Assembly (NCBI GenBank): GCA_002104935.1 | Contig: MCGT01000005.1 | Location: forward strand, 434,001 to 498,000 | Length of the DNA stretch: 64,000 nt | Source of the DNA: Hesseltinella vesiculosa | Taxonomy: Eukaryota; Mucoromycota; Mucoromycetes; Mucorales; Cunninghamellaceae | Reading direction: 5' to 3' | Shown: one piece after another, positions 25,626-36,829 of the stretch | How the letters are laid out: each line of letters starts with the position of its first letter | Numbering within the stretch: position 1 is the first letter of the stretch | Notes under the pieces: generated by a model | The model's input: the letters and a program-made list of their open reading frames with translations, nothing else | The model's database searches: none | Told to the model about the DNA's origin: nothing | Made by a program: the position numbers and the translations under genes

Positions 25626-27013
25626 TTATACGAGAGAGATGTTGTGTTCGTCGGATTTGAGAATGCCCATCTTGTCGACTTTTCTTGACAGGAGCTGGTC
25701 GGTTCGGTATTGTTCATAGTAGCGTTCAAAGGTATCGATGCGCAGCATGTCACGATGAGACTGTAATAACAAGGAGCGTAGCTTTTCAAAATCACAATGA
25801 TCTGGGTTGCAGCAATCAACCACAGCCCAAGGATAAAATCGGCTGAGCGAAGCCTTGGAGAAAGCACTGTTGGAGCGAACCCGATTGGAAGCGGCCAGGC
25901 GCTTTGGCAGGGACATGGGTGACGAGGGTGGGTAAGGCGTATCATCGCCAGCGTCGTCTATGGCTAGCAGGCTGGCAGTGCTGCCTTGCATCATGGCCCG
26001 CAGTGACAGGTGTGATGTGGCGGCCTGCAGAAGACCAGGTGCTTGCAGTGGCCGGCCGGTGTCGGGGTCTTCTTCGTAGCTCATGACGGTCAACGGCATT
26101 GATTCCAAGTAGTCGATCATGGTACGGGCATCGTCGTCATCGTCTTCATCCACGCACTCTTGCAACATGTCGATGATCTTATCCAAGGACTCGGCTCCCA
26201 GGACGCCCCGCAGCCGATTGCGCATGGGCTCGGGTGGGGGTGGGTAAGGAAAAGGCGAATCTTGTTCAAAGTCATCGTCCTCCACGTCAATAAAACCATA
26301 CAATGGGATCTTGTGCATGTCAAAAATATCACGTCGGAAGGCCCGTTTGAGCTGTTCTCGTTGAAGTATCGTCAGTGTATCGGCTTTGCCAATGACCGGA
26401 ATCACATTGACTCGGGAGCTGAGTAGCTTGATGACATAACGGTCGACATCGCTGATGCCTTGCACTTGGTTTTGTTGCTTGATCATTTGCGAGACATCCA
26501 AAAAGTAAATACAAGAATGTATATGGGTGTCCAGTGCTTTGGCATCCCGTTTCAGCTTGGATTCCTATCACGATGCCAAAAAAAAAAAAAAAAAAAAAAA
26601 GAGTCAGAAATAAAAAGACAGCCTGCCGTTTTTTATACCTCCGCCAGCGTTCGTTCAAATTGGTGGTCAATGTATTTTGCCAGGTAGCGCAGCTGCTGAT
26701 CCATAGCAAACCCTTTGTTGAAGCCGGGCGTGTCGACAATGGTAAAAGCCGTACGTTGGCCGTCTTCTTCAAAATGCATCGAAACGCTATAGAGCTCATC
26801 TGTGCTTCGTAGGGTATCCTTGAGTACCATTGGCTTGCTTTCCTTAAAAGTGCCTTGGATCACTTGATTTTTCATGCGCTCGCAAAAAGTGCGCACAAAG
26901 GCCGTCTTGCCAGTGCCCGACGCCCCCACCACCATCACATTCAAATACGACGTGGCTTCCTTGCGAGTTCGAGACGACCCCGCCAGCTTTTGTGAATATG
27001 CATTATACAGCAT
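25626..27013 (-). CDS. Divergent septin-like GTPase
   Basis: Two exons on the minus strand, 27013-26639 and 26564-25626; 437 residues from the ATG at 27013. A septin/GTPase core is visible: P-loop GASGTGKT (residues 30-37), switch II DTPGF (94-98) and base-recognition GKAD (184-187) in the setting VNVIPVIGKADTLT typical of septins, followed by FRRDIFDMHKIPLYGF. The P-loop differs from the usual septin GESGLGKST. An unusual acidic and low-complexity insert of about 130 residues (with DEDDDDDART and a Ser/Pro segment) precedes the C-terminal FYPWAVVDCCNPDHCDFEKLRSLLLQSH, which resembles the septin unique element. There is no C-terminal coiled coil. An acceptor just upstream (about 27030) suggests a further 5' exon, so the start is uncertain. 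Confidence 0.75.
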
Positions 27014-27433
27014 TTCCTCGGGATAAAATTCTATGTTGGGTGAAAAAAAATAAAGAGAAAAAAAAAGACGTCAAACCCTAAAAAAAACTTTTACTCTGAA
27101 GACGTTGACCATGAAAACCCTGGGTCTCAACTCTTTTGACACAAACACATTGATTGTTCGATGGGCGGGATTAGAAACGAAGGAAACTGAACAAACATGG
27201 CCATCCTTTCTTTCAACTAACATTGATTGTCCTGCGGAAAATACATGTTTCTCTTTATTTGTTTGCCCCATCTGCCTCTTTATTTTAATTCTAAGAAAGA
27301 GTGGCGCTTCTCCGTCTTGTTTTTTCCTTGCTCTCCATTGGATCACCGACGTGGTCGAAAAATCAAGAAAATGCAAATCAAAGGGTTATCATCTTTTTTT
27401 TTTTTTTTTAATGCCAAGTATAACGTGTGCGCT
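27014..27433. other. Spacer between septin-like and RIX1-like genes
   Basis: 420 bases upstream of the septin-like gene and downstream of the RIX1-like stop. On the minus strand an exon-like segment ends at a GTAAAAG near 27094 and an acceptor occurs near 27031, so a 5' UTR exon or short coding exon of the septin-like gene may lie here. I could not fix it. Confidence 0.35.
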
Positions 27434-28514
27434 CTATTCTTCGTCTGAATCAGGTCCATCCATCACAAAGTCCTCCATTTCAAACTCGTCGCCAGAGTCA
27501 CCTTGGGGGGCCTCGAATGTTTCGACTGCAGCGGCAGGACGGGCGGCTGGCGCTGGCGCTGGAGGAGCGGGGGCAGCCATGCTGGGTTCCTTCTTGGGCA
27601 CAGAGGCGATGGGAGTGGTATCGGGTTTGGTGGCTGCAAAGCCGGTTGGTTCAACAACGGTTGTTGATGCGTTGGGGATGACTTTTCCAATAAGTGGCGT
27701 CGAGACTGGCTCACTGACTTCCTTCATCGACTCATCGGCGCGATCATCCTTTTCCTCGGTACCCAGCTGAATATCCGTAGCAAGAGGCGAGATTGTTGGC
27801 GTTGGTATGGCGATCCTAGATACTGGGTCGCTGTCCATGCGTGCCTTTTTGCTGTGGTCGTGGTCGCTCACCGATATATCAGCCACTGTGCTCTTTGTCA
27901 AATAATCTCGTTCAGAAGCCATCGACGCCTGCTTGGCAGCCCGCTGTTCATCTTGTGCTTCTCGATCCTTGACTTCCATCAACTTTTGCGTAATCAAGCC
28001 TGTGCCCATCTGCAATGGAGGCATGCGAGGATGTGTGATGAGTTCACAGATCGTGACCCCCTGTCTACAGAGCATTTGCAACTAGTTAAAAAAAGTGGAT
28101 CAGTCATTGGTTTCCATGCAAAACGCATTCTTTTTACCTTGAGATTCTGTTCATTGAGCCCAGCTGAGAACAGTCGCACGGCAAATGGCAGAATGCTGGC
28201 TTGGACTTGCATGGGGGATGTGACAGAGGCTATCAAACATGGGTACAGATGCTCCTTGATTAACTGGTCGGTGTCGAGAGATTGTTCAAATGGCTTTTGT
28301 GTAATCTGCAACAGGCGGCTGATGACTTGGCTGTCGAGAGCATTGCGGCGGTTGAGATCCATAGATGATCCGTGGCAGGCCAGCAATTTTTCCAACGCTT
28401 TCAGAGCACCGATCTGAATCTCATGTGGCTCCTCCACTAGCCGTTGCACAGCCATGGTATCAGAATGTGTCAAGTCATTTCGCTTCCGTTTCTTCTTCGC
28501 ATCCTGAGCCATTG

Positions 28515-28548
<34 letters not shown>

Positions 28549-30417
28549 GGGGTTTAGCGCGCTTTGCCACCAACCCCTCTCTGATCTCCTTTACCTTGGA
28601 TTCATTGGTTGCAACTGCTGCCATTTTGATGGTTTGCACCTTGATGTCTTCGAGAATGCTGGCCACAAGAGGCTTTTCGATCTCTTGGGCAAATACAAAC
28701 CCAAACCGTTCCATGCACAAGGTAATCAATCGATACACATTCACCTTGAGCGATCTAGTTTCGAGGCAAAAACGACGCATTAACAACCCGGCCTGTTCCT
28801 GTCTGCATACTCTTTCCCATTACTTTTGCTTTTTGTACTCGTCTAGTAAACGCACAGAGAGACGACACAGGAGATCAGAACAAGACGCCATGTGAATGCC
28901 AGAGCTGAAATTATGATTTTTAAAAATGAGGGGTCAGTCTCAACCCGCCGAAACAAAGGGCTTGCATTACCTAATGAGCAACGACGTCAAAAGTCTGCAG
29001 GTGGTTTGGTGAATGTTTGGTAAGCACAAGATCAATGCTGAAAACGTTTTTTTGTCTTTGAATTCATTCATCTAAACAGGCGCGCAGATAATAATAAACC
29101 AGTGAGTGACGTTGTTTTGATATGGGACGGTGGGACTTACGAGGGACCCCTCAAACATGCTGAACGCACGACACACCAAGTTCACTAACTTGCCTACTGG
29201 CACAGACACTGTCACAAGCGATGACGTCCTACAGTCAACCCAGTCACGAGTAAATAAAAGCTGCAGCTTTTTTTTTTTTTTTACTTACCCCAATGCTGTG
29301 GAGAGACAGATTTGTAAGGCTTCGATTCGTCGCAAGAGAATTGGAAAGGCTTCGAGAGGGTCAACAGATGGTCGGACAAAATCATATGCGATCAGCTCAT
29401 CCTCGTTTGCCCACTCTGCAAAAAAAAAAAAAAAAATAATAAATAAATATAAAATATAAAAAAGAGTGAGCAACGGTGATATAGAAACCCTCTTTGCCGC
29501 TACCTTCATCCACGGTGTCAAACAATATATCCAAAGCTTGATGATACGACCCAATCAATTTTAGCACCGTGTCACGCCAGTGCTGTGCTGAGCTGACGCG
29601 GTTGGTGGTGTGATGGATGGCAACCAAACATGCGCTGACTTTTTCGAGAGTAGGCGCGTCCAAATCTTGGACACCATCCAATTGGCTCAGACACAGCTTT
29701 TGAATGTTGTCGCCTGCACTTCGAGAAAGTGTGGGAAACGTGATCATGTTGGTCGTAAGTGCATCGATGGCCGTGCACTAATAAAAAAAAAAGAGAGAGA
29801 GAGAAGGTGAGATGGTTGCCTCCTGGGAAAGAAAAAAAAAAAAAAAAAAAGTTGATTACAAAAACACCAGGGCGATGAGCCAACCCCAATAGGTGATGGT
29901 TGAATCGTGGCAGGTTGGGTTGGGTGATCTCGCGTTGTAACTCGGGCATGTTGTGCGTATACTTGAAGAGGTAGGACAATGTGTTAATGGCAGCCTTGTG
30001 GACCATGTCGCTCTCGGGTTTCTACATGCAATATATATAAGAGATATCTACAACCTTCAGCCTTGATCTGGCCAATAGCTACTGTCTCCATTCACTTACA
30101 GCAACTATGCCCAGAAGTTGGTTGATCCAAGTTTTGATGTTTGAGAATAACAAGCTGGGGGATTGTTCACATGTGCTCTTGATCAGCATGATAGCAGCCC
30201 ATCGAGTTTCCGTACGCTTAGATTGGATCAGAGAGTTCAATCGCACAGTCCATTTTCGTCGCATGGTGTGATCATGATCGTCCAAAGTTTGATCGTCAGT
30301 CAGCAAGCGGCGGGTGGTCAGAGCTTCCAGGATCAGTGGCAGCTGGCTTTGTACTACAGCTTCATTGCTCAAGTAGAGACCAATCACTGTATTCAAAAGT
30401 TCTGATTTTGACAGCAT
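27434..30417 (-). CDS. RIX1: RIX1/PELP1-like ribosome assembly protein
   Basis: Ten exons on the minus strand: 30417-30100, 30021-29860, 29777-29504, 29415-29289, 29228-29141, 29071-28971, 28904-28856, 28798-28595, 28503-28138 and 28081-27434; 778 residues. The N-terminal helical-repeat region matches the RIX1 domain (ETRWAAIMLIKSTCEQSPSLLF, AAINTLSYLFKYTHNMPELQREI, then VPVGKLVNLVCRAFS). A basic nuclear-type signal DAKKKRKRND lies in the middle. The C terminus is a Pro/Ala-rich linker and a strongly acidic tail (DEFEMEDFVMDGPDSDEE). Rix1 with Ipi1/Ipi3 acts in the nucleolus and nucleoplasm on pre-60S particles, in ITS2 removal and Rea1 recruitment. Exon 7's donor (GTGCGT, a 57-nt intron) is a choice: the alternatives are 21- or 36-nt introns. 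The start could lie further upstream. Confidence 0.78.
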
Positions 30418-31624
30418 GGAATCCAGGTGATTGGAAGAAGAAAAAGAAAGGAAAAAAAAAAAGTGACTGACTCCAATTCTAGCTTCCCCAACTTGAAAGT
30501 TTTTTCCTGTCTCGTCCAATGACAGCGCTCCTTGGGCTACATCCGCCCCCTTTTTTTTTTCTCGTTTTGCATAAAAAAATACATTTCACCCCAGGCTTGG
30601 CCATTAGTTTACTGATCTGCAGTGTTGATTTCCCGCGAAGCGTGAAGTCAATTGGCGTGAGGCTAATTCCTGCGTGGCTTTGGTCGCATGAGCCTGGCCA
30701 GCTGGCAATTTTGTATAATGACATTTCTCGCCGCAATATCTGTGGTTGGCGTGCCTTTGTAAGCCATATCACTGCTCGACGTAATCTGTTGCACTGAATA
30801 GTTTGGGGTTTCTGTGGGTTTTTTTATCGTCCTCATTGAGTTTTTTGAGAAAATGCTTGGTTCAGAGCTTCAGACGTGCAGCCTACAGTACCTTGGTGCA
30901 ACTCAAGGTTTAGTATGGCTCTAGGTCTATATCAAGTCATCGGAAAGCCTGTAGTTTTTATCATAGTCACATTTCACCATGTTCTAGTTGTAAATAATAT
31001 CTGAGCTGCACAAGTGGATGTCAGAGTTTCACTCTTCTTTGCCAATTCCACCCGTAGCAACGTCCGACCGGGAAAAAAAAAAAAAACCTCACGACCCTTT
31101 TGAGCAGCCGAATCAAAGTGAAAATTCTACATGGTACCATCGCCTATGAATCACTATGATCCTGGAAAAATCCACCCGATTGGAGAAGGCTACCCATTCA
31201 AACGGACGCCAGTTTATTTTTGACACCTGTGGTCCCTATGCTACAAAAAAGGAAACCGGGATTCACAGCCCGACACATCTTGCTTCGATTACAGTTTGAG
31301 GGACGCTTTTCCCATCACCTGCCTTTTTTTTTTTTTTTCTCTTGCCGTGCCTCTAACGCTTTTTTATTTCTTCAAAGGTATGCAGGTGCAGGCAGACACG
31401 CTGACGGGTTGCCTAACTCTTCTGGAAGTTCCAGCAAGTAGGATAGGAACAGCGTGGCAAGAAGAAAAAAAATACAAAAAAGGCAACGAGGTAACTGCAC
31501 ATACCATTACATTATTTTATTGTTCACTGCTTAAAAAAAATAGATGCATCCATACTATAGGAACATTTCTTCAAAAAAAAAAAAAAAGGGGATCAATTCA
31601 AAGAGAACAAAAACAAAAAAGAAA
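30418..31624. other. Gene-free region, 1.2 kb
   Basis: Upstream of the RIX1-like gene. It holds its promoter and then A/T-rich DNA without a credible reading frame, RNA gene or repeat that I can recognise. Confidence 0.5.
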
Positions 31625-31649
31625 TGCTTCGAATGGGGCTTGAACCCAT

Positions 31650-31681
<32 letters not shown>

Positions 31682-31697
31682 GCTGAGCTACCAAAGC
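31625..31697 (-). tRNA. tRNA-Phe (GAA)
   Basis: 73 bases fold as a cloverleaf on the minus strand. The acceptor stem GCTTTGG pairs with TCGAAGC, followed by discriminator A. The D arm is TAGCTCAGCTGGGAGAGC, the anticodon loop is CTGAAGA with GAA, and the T arm contains GGGTTCAAGCCCC. There is no intron. It is the first of three minus-strand tRNA genes within 0.9 kb. Confidence 0.95.
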
Positions 31698-32121
31698 TTG
31701 TTGAACGATAAAGTGCAGACATAATTATGCTGAAAATATCGGCAATTCGGGCCGAAACGGCCGCCGGATAGCCGTTGATTTCTGGTTGGCTCAGCTGCTT
31801 TCTATTTATTTTTTTTTGCTAAAGCGGGGGGGCATCGAGGCAAGAACAAGGTAAGTATGGCGTTGAGAACACAGGTCCATAGAAAAAAAAAATAAGTGGT
31901 GTTCAGCAGATCCCTGAAGTAATAAAAGCAACCTAATTTGCCATTCCACTTTTTTTTTTTTTACTGCAGGCTTGTGCCTGGACTGTCGATTGCCCACAGT
32001 AGGGCTAAATTCGACACGTCAGCCACATAGTATTTAAAAACAGATGTACAGCTATCAGTTCTTAAACGGCAACAAAAAAAAAAGACAAAAATCACAAGAG
32101 CGTCAGGGTCAAGCAAAACAT

Positions 32122-32195
32122 TACCCACGGCGGGGCTCGAACCCGCAATCCTCGGATTAGAAGTCCGAAGCGATATCCAATTTCGCCACGCGGGC
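32122..32195 (-). tRNA. tRNA-Arg (UCU)
   Basis: 74 bases on the minus strand. The acceptor stem GCCCGCG pairs with CGTGGGT (with G-T pairs), followed by discriminator A. The anticodon stem TCGGA/TCCGA encloses CTTCTAA with TCT as anticodon. The T arm is GCGGGTTCGAGCCCCGC. No intron. Confidence 0.95.
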
Positions 32196-32444
32196 CTACT
32201 AAGGTTTAGAAACTACCTGCACATACACAAGATGAGCAGGAGCGATTTTCATTCGGGCCGACTATTAGCCGGTCGGCTTATTACTGCATTTGGCAACATC
32301 GTTTATACATTGCATCTAAAAAGCAATCGCAATCGATGAAAATTCGCAAAAGAGCAATTTGGTAGAAGTAAATGGTACTGCAGTTTACAAGTTGCAAAAA
32401 AAAGTGCACTCCCTTTTGAAGCACAAAGCAAAAAAAAAGAAAAG

Positions 32445-32516
32445 CTCTCAGACGGGGAATTGAACCCCGGTCTCCCGCGTGACAGGCGGGGATACTCACC
32501 ACTATACTATCTGAGA
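32445..32516 (-). tRNA. tRNA-Asp (GUC)
   Basis: 72 bases on the minus strand. The acceptor stem TCTCAGA pairs with TCTGAGA, followed by discriminator G. The anticodon loop CTGTCAC carries GTC, and the T arm is CGGGGTTCAATTCCCCG. It lies 163 bases left of the heptamer repeat array. Confidence 0.95.
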
Positions 32517-32678
32517 TTTGTGTTATGTAACTTTATTGACGTTACACAAAAAAATCACGAAAATTTTTGCGCAGTTTTTTTGCCGAGTGTTGTCTCATTG
32601 CACGGTCCTTCTCATGCGGGAGTGCCCAAGATGGTCAACAGCTGATGAACAAGTGAACAGGGGTGATGAAGTTGCAGT

Positions 32679-32776
32679 AAACCCCAAACCCCAAACCTCA
32701 AACCTCAAACCTCAAACCTCAAACCTCAAACCTCAAACCTCAAACCTCAAACCTCAAACCTCAAACCTCAAACCTA
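32679..32776 (+). repeat. Tandem heptamer array, AAACCYH type
   Basis: Fourteen uninterrupted 7-base units: two AAACCCC, eleven AAACCTC and one AAACCTA. The complement (GAGGTTT, GGGGTTT, TAGGTTT) resembles telomere-type repeats. There is no gene in it. Confidence 0.95.
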
Positions 32777-33286
32777 CGGTAAACCTGATATCCTAAAAAA
32801 AAACCTTAAAAAATCCAGGTTTGAAACTGTTTTTTTTCCTAGTCTCTCTCATTCTTGTTTAAGTCCACTAGACCGCTTTGCACATACTAACTTTATTTTA
32901 TTGTTTTACTGAAAACTAAAAGGTCAAGAAGTTTAAAAACCCGCGCCAAAATTTTATGCAGGCAGTTTTTTTTTCTTTTCTTGGTTCTCCATTTTTTTTC
33001 TGTGGCAAGAACTCGGAATTCTCTGTTATACTTTCTGTCTTATATGTAATGATCTGATAGTCGCTGAAGAGCATGGTGAGCATGAGAAAGAATATAGAAG
33101 CATTTGGTTGGTTCCAAGAGGATGCAACAAAGCAATTGTCTTTTTATTCTTTATTTCATATGTGTGACTAGGATAAAGGTGGGGTTAGGAATTAGTTATG
33201 GTAACTTGAGTACACAAACGACCTGAAAGAGAATTGAACATGGAGTGAGATTGATTACGGATAATTGGGCTGAGAGGGAATGCAGT

Positions 33287-33314
33287 AGAGAGAGAGAGAG
33301 AGAAAGAGAGAGAG
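33287..33314 (+). repeat. GA microsatellite
   Basis: A run of AGAGAG broken by one AAAG, next to further GA-rich sequence. Simple repeat; no function inferred. Confidence 0.8.
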
Positions 33315-33653
33315 TAAGTGACAGAGTGAGAGTAAAAAAAAAGAGAACAAGAATCACTTCATCTAAAAATGGAAGGGTACTGCTATATACAGCCATTCCG
33401 GAGTTTAGTGACGATTTTTACTGGATTGACAGTCTCACCAAAGTTATAGGGTGTCGTTGCAGCCGCATTCAGGAAACATGTGATCAGACCCCCTCGCAAT
33501 GACTATTTTATGGATATGTAAGGTACCGGTATTCTTCATATCGCATTGACAGTTACTTGAAGATGGCGCATTTTTCAATTTATATTTTTGGAAAAGCATA
33601 ATCCAGGGAAGCTCGATTCTAAACTCCGGAAAGACAAGAGCATGTAGTACTGT

Positions 33654-33856
33654 TGCCGATTTTTCGATTTTTCCCAGCGGAGGGATCGGGGGTGTCAAAA
33701 CCAAACAGATTAAAGTTAGCTAGGTAGCCTTCACCAATCGACCTGACTTTTTCAACAGCACCATCATTCATGTATTTGCGCCTTTGTGCAAAACTATACA
33801 TCGATTGGATCACCCAAAAGTGCTGTGCAGCATATGCTTTTTTTTTTTCAAAATGA
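33654..33856 (+). repeat. Dispersed repeat, copy B (partial)
   Basis: Matches the 3' two-thirds of the element: the AGCGGAGGGATCGG block, GTGTCAAAAC, then TCACCAATCGACCTGA, AGCACCATCATTCATG and AAAGTGCTGTGCAGCA, then a T run and CAAAATGAAG. The 5' third (TACTCGTATGC and GGGGAGTCCCC) is missing. Confidence 0.7.
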
Positions 33857-35772
33857 AGAAAAGAGAATTTGGATGGCCATGTTCAGCGCCCGCACGGCGC
33901 CTTTTTTTTTTTTTTTTTGCTTGCCACCTTTTACTTTCTTTTTACTGTAGCTTCACATCGTCTTTTTGTGCTCAATCGCACAGCGCCATTCATTTACTTC
34001 TACCATGCTTTTTTAATTGAAGCTTGTTTGTTGGTTTATGAATGTCTTTGAATAACAAATCTCTGCAATGATTCCAAAGTAGGTTACTGATAATTTTTTT
34101 TTTTGCTGGACATCCAACACTCCAAGAGCTTTTATTTAGAATACCCTTTCTAGATAGGAAACATACAACTGTCGTGTTACGGAATGGTAACGGCATTGTC
34201 ATAATCCAGCTATGTGCCTTTGCTACAGGTACCACATCTGAAGCATCCAACACTAAATTATGGTCACCATAATTTTTAGCAAACGTTTGCAAGAGATGGG
34301 CAACTGGAACGCATTTACCTTGGGGATAGGGGCAATCAATGCAAGGCTGAAAGCACTAAGCACCAGCAGCAAAGGCTCTAGGTTAGCTCTGCATAGAAAA
34401 AGAAAGACCTTGTTCAGCAGGCTTGAGCAATTGATAAAGATTGACTTTCTCCGCTGGAGGTACAGTATGGGCTAGCAAAGGTTGGATTGAATCGGTGGAA
34501 CTGCAAAATTTGGGTTCAAGCGGGGCTGGTTGGATTTGGCGTGCTCGTATATTAGCCTTGAATACTGGTGCATGCCCCAGCGGATGAGTTGTAGTGCTTC
34601 TATAACGTACTGACGAATTCTTGGTACATGTTACCCATAGATAAAAACAATGAACGCGCAATGAAATCGCTGGTTTGGCTGGTCTTTTCTTAGTGCCAGT
34701 GCACTTTTTTTTTTTGGAGAGGGGTTGTGGTCAAACTCTAACCTGGTGGCTGGTTGGAAGGACAGTCACTACTTATTGGTCCCAAATTTGAACAGTAGCA
34801 ATAGAGGATGAGATATGTTCATGGTTAAAAGCTCGACAAGGTTGGCTTAATGTAGAGTTACAGTCAAGGCCGATGACAAGCACGCCGGACAAGACCTTTC
34901 ATAAACTCCGACATACCCGCACGCCTTGCCGATCTGAGCGAGACAAACTGCAGCTGTCAATGCAAAAAAAAAAAAAAAAAAAAATACAGTGCTGGTTTAA
35001 TGATAAGGAATCACTCAGTCATGACACTTCACACATCATCGGCCTTCTCTACCCGTTCATGATTTCTTGGGTTTCAATTTCCGACTCCCTTTTACTTCTC
35101 CAATGCCATCTCTCTCTTCCCAGAATCATTCTGATTTCAGAAAATAAGCCTCCTATCCTAAAATCGTGTTTTATACGGCTTTTTTTTTTTTTTTTTTTTT
35201 TTTTTTGGGAGGGGTCAAAACGATGCTGAAGCCAATGCAACTGAATCCATTAAAGCTTACATTAGTGCCCGTGACGAGGAGTACTGACATGGATGGCTGA
35301 GCGTCATTTTTTTTTTTTTTTCATACAGTGTCAATCACAACGGTGGCCTAGTGGTCAAAAAAAAAAAAAAAAAGCCGAAGCCCTATTTTTATCTGACCAG
35401 AGGAATCCACTGGCCCATGCAGGCCAGCTCATTATTTTGCTTATTTTTCCAATGACATGCAGTCGTGCCTGATCTGACCGAGCGCACGGGTTATGGCAGT
35501 CCTTTTTCTAGGACAGTTGCCCAGGGGAGTGCGAAGTTGCAGAGTACTTGGATCGCCGATTTTTTTTCACAAGGCTTACTGATTACGTAAAAAAATAAGA
35601 CAAGCATCTGCAGTGGCCCCTTTTGGCGATTTTTTTCATATGAGGCTTATGTTTTGTTGGATAGGTGTGTGGCAGCTTTTAGGTAAAAAAAAAAAAATAG
35701 AGTATTGTATATTACAAAGTGAAAATGCGATTTGAAACATAATGAGGGATGGCCGGAAAAAAAAATGGAGAG

Positions 35773-36829
35773 TCATTGGTTGTTCATTTCCAAGGCACAG
35801 CAGTCCAGATGCTTGCCACGATATTTGATGAGATATTCACCATTGTCTCTAAAGGTCACAGTCTTGTTGACAGGGCAGCCCTAGAATCCAAAAAAATGAG
35901 AGCCTGGATTGATGGCCTTCTGTTTTTCTTTACCCTGTTGCCGTTTGAGCATTTGTAGTAGATACTGCGTTGGCCGGTGTTCTTATGGATAGTGTTGCCA
36001 TTGTTTTTCCAGCTATAACCGTCTTCGTAAGGGTGCTCCTTGGTTTCGATAATCATGCTGATGGACTGCATTTCTCGCCGTCGCCGTTTGCTGGTTGGTA
36101 AGGTATTGTAGGATGGAGTCAATGGCAGCTTGTTGACACATCCAGGGATGGCCTCGGAGATGAATTTGGGCAATGGTCCTGGGCTTTCGCTTGTAAGGGC
36201 CCTTGTCATGGCGGTCTCGGCTTCCGACGGGCTAATCCAAAGCAACGGAAGGAAGAGGAGCGTGAATCCCCGGGGGTTTTTTTTCTCCACTTGATTTTTT
36301 CCTACCATCTGGGTGGATCGGAGGGCCTGGGTAGGATCATGGAAGGACCAGTTGTGTTTCTGTTCATGAGGTCATGATTGGTCAAGGGCGGTAGAGGGGT
36401 GAAAGGCGGGGCGTCTGGCCTAGGCTCCAGGCCGTGACCAAGTGTATGAATGGGCGGTAGCGTTAGCAAGGAGACGTTTCCAACAGGGGCGGAGCCGGTA
36501 GTATGGATGGAAGGTAGGCTGTGAGGTGGCAAGGTGGTCGGGGCATCCGTAGTGGAAAGCAGAGGCAGGCTGGCAGTGTAGGCTGGAAGGGCAGGAGGGC
36601 TGGGACGTGAGGAGGCAGGTGGTGAGCTGGCTTCGGAAGTGGCTTCTTGTTGCTGTTGCAGGCGCAAATCGATTTCTTTAGCTCGCAGTCTTGCTTCTTC
36701 CGTTCGTCTCCGGTCCTCTTGGACTTTGCTGGAAAGGATTAGCTGCAGTAATTCAGCATTGTCACCATACTGCTGAATGACAGCTTCGAGACTGGGCGAA
36801 TGATCGTCATGAGAGGTCGATTGGGACAT
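35773..36829 (-). CDS. WRKY-GCM1-type zinc-finger protein (putative transcription factor)
   Basis: Three exons on the minus strand: 36829-36306, 36231-35934 and 35880-35773; 309 residues. The first 170 residues are low-complexity (Pro/Ser/Thr), with a Gln/Arg/Glu-rich helix (RRRTEEARLRAKEIDLRLQQQQ). A KRRRR patch follows. Residues 245-302 form a WRKY-like domain: DGYSWKNNGNTIHKNTGQRS, then YYKC at 266-269, Cys276, KTVTFRDNGEYLIKYRGKHLDCC. Candidate zinc ligands are Cys269, Cys276, His298 and Cys301 or Cys302. The plant heptad WRKYGQK is replaced by WKNNGNT, so DNA specificity probably differs. WRKY-related proteins have been reported in Mucoromycota. The domain only appears after removing the second intron (35933-35881), which joins NGNR to GCPVNK. 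DNA binding is inferred. Confidence 0.75.

Larger units (their letters stand above)
32517..35772. other. Gene-poor A/T-rich region with repeats
   Basis: 3.3 kb without a gene I can support. It contains the heptamer array at 32679-32776, a GA microsatellite near 33287-33314, dispersed-repeat copy B, and many homopolymers. A short coding-like segment ending in a stop near 35289 is listed among the findings. Confidence 0.5.

Noticed and set aside
30418..30519. Upstream start for the RIX1-like gene
   Set aside because: The segment contains a T-tract run of Phe and lies before the conserved N terminus; treated as leader, though not excluded.
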